45,333 nt of DNA from Pirellulales bacterium (GTDB lineage Bacteria > Planctomycetota > Planctomycetia > Pirellulales > Thermoguttaceae): contig JADLEL010000155.1 in the NCBI GenBank assembly GCA_020846145.1, forward strand, positions 1 through 45,333. The letters are read 5' to 3'. A model generated the notes under the pieces. That model saw nothing but the letters and a program-made list of their open reading frames with translations, was not told where the DNA came from and searched no databases. A program made the translations under genes and the position numbers. This document shows, piece after piece, positions 40,175-45,333 of the stretch. Position 1 is the first letter of the stretch. Each line of letters begins with the position of its first letter.

Positions 40175-41668
40175 TTAGCCGGGGAAGTGTTGAATCCCGC
40201 GTCTTCGCCAAGCAAAAGCGATCGCAATAATGATTCCCATGCCGAGGAGCGCGAAGGCGGAGGGTTCGGGCACGGGTGCGATTTTATAGACGATTCCGCC
40301 CGTGCCGTTCGACGGGGTGTTGGTTGCCAAGGCGTAGAGTTCGCCGTAGGCGTCCTGGCCGAAACCATGCACGGTTAAGCCGTTGGGCAAGACGCCGTTG
40401 GGACCGGTCAAATCGGGTGAGAGAAACTCCTTAATTTCTCCGGTTACAAGGTCGGCGTAGAAGAGGCGGCCATCGACCCGCGGAGGCAGGTTTTTTAACG
40501 CCAGATCGCCGAAGACGTACTTGCCGACGAGTTCGGGGATTGCCGAACCGCGATAGACGAAGCCGCCGGTGATGGAGATGCCGTCGCCGTGGTCGTATTC
40601 GAGAGTTCCCAGCGTGCCGACAATGGGATCGATCAGGCCCGCGGGCACTCCGGGGCTGCGCGCTCCCACGTTTCCCGTGGCCCGGTCGAAAAGGAAGTCG
40701 CCCTCCTTGACCGCCCAACCGTAGTTGCCGCCAAGGATGACCCGGTCGATCTCCTCGATGGTTCTCTGGCCAACGTCGGCGAGGATCAGATCGCCGTTCG
40801 CGGTATCGAAGGAGAAGCGGTAGGGATTGCGGAAGCCGTAGGCGTAGATTTCGGGCACCTGTCCGGCTGCTTGGAAGGGATTGGTCGTCGGGATGCGGTA
40901 CTGGCCGTTGGCGCTGACGGGATCGGAACTGCCGGGATTCAGCGCGGGATTCAGGGGATCGATGCGGAGCATTTTTCCCAGCGCGACACTTAGGTTCTGG
41001 GCGTTTCCGCCCGGCTCGACGTGGCTCGCGCCCACGTCGTTGGCGTTGCCGCCGTCGCCCGTTCCCAAGTACAGATAGCCGTCCTGGCCGAAGGCGATCG
41101 TGCCGCCGTTATGGTTGTTCGCGTTCTTGCCGAAGGAGATCAACTCGCGGCGGGAATTCGGATCGACGACGTTGGGATCCGCCGCGCTCATTTTCCATTC
41201 GTTGATCGCCATCTTGTAGCCTTGCGTGGCGTTGTTGGGCGCGGGATAAGTCGGCGAAGTCGCGGCCGGAATCAACTGGCTGTTGTAGGTGTAAAGGGTG
41301 CGATAACCGGGACTGCTCGCGCTATTGAAGCCGGGATGGAAAGCCAGCCCCAGGAATCCGCGCTCGTCGTTGGCGTTGGTGGTATTCAACGGCGGAGCGA
41401 CCAGGCTTTGCATGTCCAGGGCGGAACCGGGCAATAGAGCGCCGTTCTGAATAAGCCGCAGCAAACCGTTTTGCTCCACGACGAACAAGCGGTTCGTGTC
41501 GCCCGGCGCGTTGATCGCATAGTCCGGGGCGGCCAAACCGGTGGCGACGGTCTGCAAGCGGATGGTGATGTTGCCCTTCGGGATGGGCGTCAAGGGGGCC
41601 GCATGCCCGAGCGTGTCGAGGACGAGCAGGGCGAGGCCGAAGAACGCGAAAAATGTTTTCGAAATCAT
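40175..41668 (-). CDS. PQQ-type sugar (glucose/sorbosone) dehydrogenase with PEP-CTERM
   Basis: 497 residues. Signal peptide (about 1-24), then a six-bladed GSDH beta-propeller: DERGFLGLAFHPGFN, the catalytic-type His in NANNHNGGTIAFGQDGYLYLGTGDGG, YAYGFRNPYRFSFD and LADVGQRTIEEID-x-x-GGNYGW. It ends with VPEPSAFALLGMG, a hydrophobic helix and AWRRRG, a PEP-CTERM sorting signal for exosortase processing. Likely oxidises sugars or aldoses outside the cytoplasm with PQQ. It overlaps the preceding PEP-CTERM gene by 4 bp (ATGA), so the two are made together. Confidence 0.9.
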   Translation of the reverse strand: MISKTFFAFFGLALLVLDTLGHAAPLTPIPKGNITIRLQTVATGLAAPDYAINAPGDTNRLFVVEQNGLLRLIQNGALLPGSALDMQSLVAPPLNTTNANDERGFLGLAFHPGFNSASSPGYRTLYTYNSQLIPAATSPTYPAPNNATQGYKMAINEWKMSAADPNVVDPNSRRELISFGKNANNHNGGTIAFGQDGYLYLGTGDGGNANDVGASHVEPGGNAQNLSVALGKMLRIDPLNPALNPGSSDPVSANGQYRIPTTNPFQAAGQVPEIYAYGFRNPYRFSFDTANGDLILADVGQRTIEEIDRVILGGNYGWAVKEGDFLFDRATGNVGARSPGVPAGLIDPIVGTLGTLEYDHGDGISITGGFVYRGSAIPELVGKYVFGDLALKNLPPRVDGRLFYADLVTGEIKEFLSPDLTGPNGVLPNGLTVHGFGQDAYGELYALATNTPSNGTGGIVYKIAPVPEPSAFALLGMGIIIAIAFAWRRRGIQHFPG

Positions 41669-42675
41669 GGGATTAGCCTCCTAAAATGAGCGGCGATGCC
41701 GCGTTTCCAAATGCTCATACCGGCTAAGGCGATGAGCAAAATCGTCAGACCGATGGGTTCGGGGACGGCTTGCGGGACGACCGGAACGCCGATGACGAGT
41801 GCATTCGTTTGGATACTCGACGCATTGACGTTGCCGAGCACCGTCAGTTGATGATCGCCGCTGATCCCGCCCGACAAGCCGAGCGTTCCCGCGCCGTCGA
41901 TCTTCGCATCGTTATTCAATACTACCGGGGCGCTAATGGCGTGGTTGCCCGCCACGAAGAGGGTGGATTCGTTGCCGCCGTTATCCAACGTTAGAGCAAA
42001 TCCCCCCGTGCTTTGAATCGTGGTGCCGGTCGTGGCGCTGAAGGCAATGCCGCCGACTTTTCGGCCGACGGATATCATGTCAACGATATTGGCGGAGGCG
42101 GCTTCGTTGCCGAAACTTACCGCAACGCCCGGCCCATCCGGGACGCCGCTCGGATTCCAATTCGCGGCCGTGCCCCAGTCGGTCGGCGCGGAAGTGCTGC
42201 CCCCTTTCCAATCGCTGGTTACCGGCGGAGTGCTGCGGACGTAGGAGAATCCGCCGCCGCTCGCCAAGGAAGTCCAACTCAGGAATTTGATATTCAGGAA
42301 AATATCGTCGGCGATCAGATGCACGACCGCATCTTGTCCCACCATGCTGAGCGGCGGATAGGCCCAGGTCTCCCAGTCGGCGAAAGTGAGGGACGGCCAG
42401 TTGGCCGCCGAACCGTAAGCCCACTCGGTGCCGACCGGGCTGACATTGTGCGTGAATAACGCTTCTTGTTGGATGTTAAAAATTCCTTGATTGTTCTTGC
42501 GCGTGATCCATACGTTGCCGGTCATACGGTCTTGGTTCGCGGGGAGCGTCCAATCGGCCAGATCGGCTTTCGTAAAGGTCAGGTTCGGACCGGTCCACAC
42601 GACGACGGCTTTCGCAGTACCTCCGCTCGCCGCGAAGCCGACGCATGCGAGAATGAGAAAGGCAATTCTGCTCAT
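41665..42675 (-). CDS. PEP-CTERM surface protein of unknown function
   Basis: 336 residues. Signal peptide MSRIAFLILACVGFAASGG. A middle part (about 30-170) rich in Trp/aromatics (NLTFTKADLADWTL, NWPSLTFADWETWAYPPLS), then an autotransporter-like beta-rich region (WNPSGVPDGPGVAVSFG, TTIQSTGGFALTLDNGGN, AGTLGLSGGISGDHQLTVLG). It ends VPEPIGLTILLIALAGMSIWKRG, a PEP-CTERM signal. Exosortase substrate, expected at the cell surface or in extracellular matrix. First gene of a two-gene operon with the sugar dehydrogenase (4-bp overlap). Confidence 0.85.
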   Translation of the reverse strand: MSRIAFLILACVGFAASGGTAKAVVVWTGPNLTFTKADLADWTLPANQDRMTGNVWITRKNNQGIFNIQQEALFTHNVSPVGTEWAYGSAANWPSLTFADWETWAYPPLSMVGQDAVVHLIADDIFLNIKFLSWTSLASGGGFSYVRSTPPVTSDWKGGSTSAPTDWGTAANWNPSGVPDGPGVAVSFGNEAASANIVDMISVGRKVGGIAFSATTGTTIQSTGGFALTLDNGGNESTLFVAGNHAISAPVVLNNDAKIDGAGTLGLSGGISGDHQLTVLGNVNASSIQTNALVIGVPVVPQAVPEPIGLTILLIALAGMSIWKRGIAAHFRRLIP

Positions 42676-43276
42676 GGTAACTCCTTGCGATTAAGGGTTG
42701 AAGAATCCGTGGATATTGTCGGACGACGTGGCGAAATTTTCGAAAAAGCCGGGGCGAATCGCCGCACGAACGGTTGAGATGAATCGTCCATCATCAATTC
42801 CCCTTCTAAAAAAATCAAAACTACCGGAAATTCTTTCCGTGGATTTTTAACACATTACACTGAATTATATGTTTTAATTTGGCAAGTCAATCATTTGTTA
42901 GTAAGTAATGTATCCGGCGGCAGAAGGCCGGAAGATTATGAAATTGAGAGTGACTGCGGAAGGTGGGCATTTGCCCACGAATGGTTATCCGTTGCGAAAA
43001 AAACCGGGTAAGGTGCGTACGAGCACACGCCCTATACGCCGTTTCGGTAGCAGTCCGGGATGTGGACATCCACGCACGGAACGATGAAAATGGAGTAAAG
43101 TGGACATTGGTACGTTCAGGTTTTACTTTGACGCGGCGGTCGGGAAGCAGGCCGGGTTTCAGTGGCGCTACGTGCCCGCGCGACAGTCTGACCCGGATAC
43201 CGCCGCGAACTCGAAATTGTCGCCGCCCGATTGGCGAGCACGTGGGGCGGAATGGACCTCCTCGCCGGTATCTATC
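42676..43276. other. 601-bp intergenic region between the PEP-CTERM operon and archease
   Basis: No convincing gene. 42780-42900 is AT-rich and probably holds the PEP-CTERM operon promoter on the minus strand; no clear -35/-10 pair. A GTGGGCATTTGCCCAC palindrome lies at 42963-42978. The frame of the archease gene stays open back to 43100 but shows no homology there. Confidence 0.5.
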
Positions 43277-43687
43277 ATGCACGAAATTTTCGAACACACG
43301 GCCGATATCGGTTTGCGGATTCGCGCCAAGGACCTTGAATCGCTCTTCGCCGAAGCGGGCAAAGCCCTGTTCTCGGCGATTGTCGTGAACCCCGAGCAGG
43401 TCCGGCCTGTCAAAGAAGTGCAATTCGCCGTTAAAGGAACCGACTACGAAGAATTGCTGCACGATTGGCTGGCCGAGTTGCTCTTCACCTTTCATGCCGC
43501 GCGGATGGTCTTCGCCGATTTCACGATCCATTTTCACGAAGACGGAATAACCGCCGTGGGACGCGGCGAACCGCTCGATTTCCTGCGGCACGAGATCGAT
43601 GCCGAAATCAAGGCCATCACCTGGCATGAATTGAAGATCGAACACGTCGAAGACGGCCTGCAAGCGGAAATTATCGTGGACATCTGA
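43277..43687 (+). CDS. Archease
   Basis: 136 residues, the usual size. Archease signature: HEIFEHTADIGLRIRAKDLESLFAEAGKALF at the start (metal-binding Asp of HTADIG) and FLRHEIDAEIKAITWHEL with the His/Asp near the end, terminating IIVDI. It accelerates guanylylation and turnover of the RtcB RNA ligase encoded 125 bp downstream. ATG 43277 fits the family N-terminus. A GGAAGGC heptanucleotide array begins directly at its stop codon. Confidence 0.95.
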   Translation: MHEIFEHTADIGLRIRAKDLESLFAEAGKALFSAIVVNPEQVRPVKEVQFAVKGTDYEELLHDWLAELLFTFHAARMVFADFTIHFHEDGITAVGRGEPLDFLRHEIDAEIKAITWHELKIEHVEDGLQAEIIVDI

Positions 43688-43808
43688 AGAAGGCGGAAGG
43701 CGGAAGGGGGAAGGCGGAAGGTTGAGTGCAAAACCTCATGCGGAGCTATCAGTTCCCGATCCCCAAATTCTGCCCACTATTCACTGACCACTAGCCACTA
43801 GCCACTGC
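43687..43808. repeat. Heptanucleotide arrays between archease and rtcB
   Basis: 43687-43722 is (GGAAGGC)n, touching the archease stop; 43775-43808 is degenerate (CCACTAG)n ending 4 bases before the rtcB ATG, so it occupies the rtcB ribosome-binding region. No Shine-Dalgarno is visible. Confidence 0.88.
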
Positions 43809-43812
43809 TCCA

Positions 43813-45276
43813 ATGCCCAAGCCCACCCACCACATTCCCCTGGAGCGGATCGACGAATGCACTTGGCGGATTCCCCGCGGTTACAAGCCGGGGATGAACG
43901 TTGAGGGGCGCATTTTCGCCGACGATCGGCTGATCGATCAAATCCGCGCCGATCAAGCGCCCGAACAGGTGGCGAACGTGGCCTTTCTGCCGGGCATCCA
44001 GATGGCGAGCCTGGCCATGCCCGACATTCACTGGGGCTACGGTTTTTGCATCGGCGGCGTTTCGGCCACCGATCCGGCCGAAGGCGGCGTGATTTCGCCC
44101 GGCGGCGTGGGCTACGACATCAACTGCGGCGTACGGCTGATGCGCACCAAGCTGCGCGAGCAGGACGTGCAGCCGAAGATCGAAGGCTTGATGAACGCGC
44201 TCTATCGCGGCATCCCGGCCGGCGTCGGCAAGGGCGGTTCGTATCTCTTCGGAGGAAAGGAACTCCACCGACTGCTGGCCGAAGGCTCGGGATACCTGCA
44301 AACGCGCGGCTGGGCGACCGAGAGCGATCTCGAACACACCGAGGCCGGCGGTTGCCTTGCCGACGCCGATCCCGACGTGGTCGGCGGCAAGGCCCTCGCC
44401 CGCGGCGGCGACCAATGCGGCACGCTCGGTTCGGGCAACCATTTTCTCGAAGTCCAAACGGTCGAGGAAATCTGCGACGAGCCGGCCGCCCGCGTGATGG
44501 GCTTGGAGATCGGAACGATCTGCGTGATGATCCATTCCGGCTCGCGCGGCTTGGGCTATCAGGTTTGCGACGACTCCTTGCTCAAATTCCGCAAGACGCC
44601 GGCGAAATACGGCATCCAACTGCCCGACCGGCAACTGGCCTGCGCGCCGGTCGATAGTCCCGAAGGCCAGGAATACCTGGGGGCGATGCGGGCGGCGGCG
44701 AATTACGCCTGGGCGAATCGCCAACTGCTCATGTGGCAGACCCGCGAAATCTTCGCCGAGTTTTTCGGGCAGGCGTGGGAATCGCTGCAAATGAACCTGA
44801 TCTACGATGTCGCCCACAACATCGCCAAGATCGAGCGGCATACGGTCGATGGCGTGTCGAAAAAACTATGCGTGCATCGCAAAGGGGCCACCCGCGCCTT
44901 CCCGGCGGGACATCCCGAGGTGCCGCTGAAATATCGGCATCTCGGCCAACCCGTCATCATCCCCGGCGACATGGGCCGGGCGAGTTGGGTGCTGCTCGGA
45001 TTGCCCGGCAGCATGGAAAAATCCTTTGGATCAACCTGCCACGGCGCGGGCCGGGTGATGAGCCGCACGGCCGCCATTCAACACGCCCAGGGCCGGCGGA
45101 TCGACCGCGAACTGGCCGAGCAGGGGATCGTCGCCAAATGCCGAAGCTGGAAGGGCCTCGCCGAAGAACAGCCCGCCGCCTACAAGGACGTGAGCCAAGT
45201 GGTTCAAGTCGTGGCCCTCGCCGGCCTGGCGAAAAAAGTCGCCCGGCTCAGACCCATCGGCGTGGTCAAGGGGTGA
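43813..45276 (+). CDS. rtcB: RNA-splicing ligase RtcB
   Basis: 487 residues, full length. Metal and GTP sites: GVGYDINCGVRLM (Asp102, Cys105), GTLGSGNHFLEVQ (metal His), MIHSGSRGLGY (metal His), HNIAKIE, and the guanylylated His410 in CHGAGRVMSR. It joins 2',3'-cyclic phosphate or 3'-phosphate ends to 5'-OH ends of RNA, in bacteria mainly for tRNA or rRNA repair. The archease gene upstream is its cofactor. No RtcR-type sigma-54 regulator is in the window. Only about 57 bp follow, with no further gene. Confidence 0.97.
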   Translation: MPKPTHHIPLERIDECTWRIPRGYKPGMNVEGRIFADDRLIDQIRADQAPEQVANVAFLPGIQMASLAMPDIHWGYGFCIGGVSATDPAEGGVISPGGVGYDINCGVRLMRTKLREQDVQPKIEGLMNALYRGIPAGVGKGGSYLFGGKELHRLLAEGSGYLQTRGWATESDLEHTEAGGCLADADPDVVGGKALARGGDQCGTLGSGNHFLEVQTVEEICDEPAARVMGLEIGTICVMIHSGSRGLGYQVCDDSLLKFRKTPAKYGIQLPDRQLACAPVDSPEGQEYLGAMRAAANYAWANRQLLMWQTREIFAEFFGQAWESLQMNLIYDVAHNIAKIERHTVDGVSKKLCVHRKGATRAFPAGHPEVPLKYRHLGQPVIIPGDMGRASWVLLGLPGSMEKSFGSTCHGAGRVMSRTAAIQHAQGRRIDRELAEQGIVAKCRSWKGLAEEQPAAYKDVSQVVQVVALAGLAKKVARLRPIGVVKG

Positions 45277-45333
45277 GGGCGGGCTAGGCCGCCCTCTCCC
45301 CGCGTAATCCCCATTCCTAACGAATATAATCCC

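Noticed and set aside
42887-43663. Minus-strand open frame (258 codons) opposite archease
   Set aside because: Overlaps the strongly conserved archease gene; composition is that of an antisense frame.

Overview
The window looks like a chromosome segment of a planctomycete, probably from the Pirellulales/Lacipirellulaceae side of the phylum; the rank below phylum is a guess. Four things point there: a complete planctomycete/verrucomicrobium-type bacterial microcompartment (BMC) operon without diol dehydratase or BMC-T genes, secreted Gfo/Idh/MocA and GH38-type proteins with Tat/Sec signals, PEP-CTERM proteins, and an 'ENPYASP' membrane protein. GC content is fairly high, and intergenic DNA is unusually rich in palindromes and 7-bp tandem repeats.

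Layout. 1-2.8 kb: a partial IS66-type MITE, a PTPS/QueD enzyme, an OleB/haloalkane-dehalogenase-like hydrolase and a REP-associated transposase between two identical 60-bp repeats. 2.9-8.6 kb: clpB, acylphosphatase, an ATP-grasp ligase, a GNAT enzyme and a macrodomain protein. 8.6-13.3 kb: a secreted GH38-like alpha-mannosidase and a Tat-exported oxidoreductase. 13.4-16.4 kb: a MITE with target duplication, an ECF sigma/anti-sigma pair and a secreted coiled-coil protein. 16.5-25.3 kb (minus strand): the BMC operon, transcribed deoR > pduL > BMC-H > BMC-H > acetate-kinase homologue > BMC-P > acylating aldehyde dehydrogenase > BMC-P > RpiB-like protein > BMC-P > class II aldolase > HExxH membrane protein. 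26-31.8 kb: a DUF11 adhesion-type protein, glyA, hicAB, a receiver-only response regulator, a second intact MITE and a DUF1854 protein. 31.8-40.2 kb: envelope genes (GT2, flippase-like, AI-2E-family transporter, ABC-2 permease, GT4, PMT-like protein, small membrane protein). 40.2-42.7 kb: a two-gene PEP-CTERM operon including a sugar dehydrogenase. 43.3-45.3 kb: archease and RtcB RNA ligase.

How the BMC genes work together. The aldolase should split a deoxy-sugar 1-phosphate (L-fuculose-1-P or L-rhamnulose-1-P) into DHAP and lactaldehyde inside the shell. The acylating dehydrogenase makes lactyl-CoA, PduL makes lactyl-phosphate, and the divergent acetate kinase makes ATP and lactate. BMC-H and BMC-P proteins form the shell facets and vertices. 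Amphipathic helices that look like encapsulation peptides are visible on the aldolase (C-terminus), the dehydrogenase, PduL and the RpiB-like protein (N-termini).

The less described parts are: (1) the encapsulation-peptide protein, whose C-terminal half looks like an RpiB/LacA isomerase fold without its catalytic residues; (2) an HExxH membrane protein coupled to the end of the BMC operon; (3) heptanucleotide or palindromic repeats in every sizeable gap of that operon; (4) palindromic repeats inside coding sequences that keep the frame (clpB, anti-sigma, ATP-grasp); and (5) IS66-type MITEs with perfect 8-bp target duplications.
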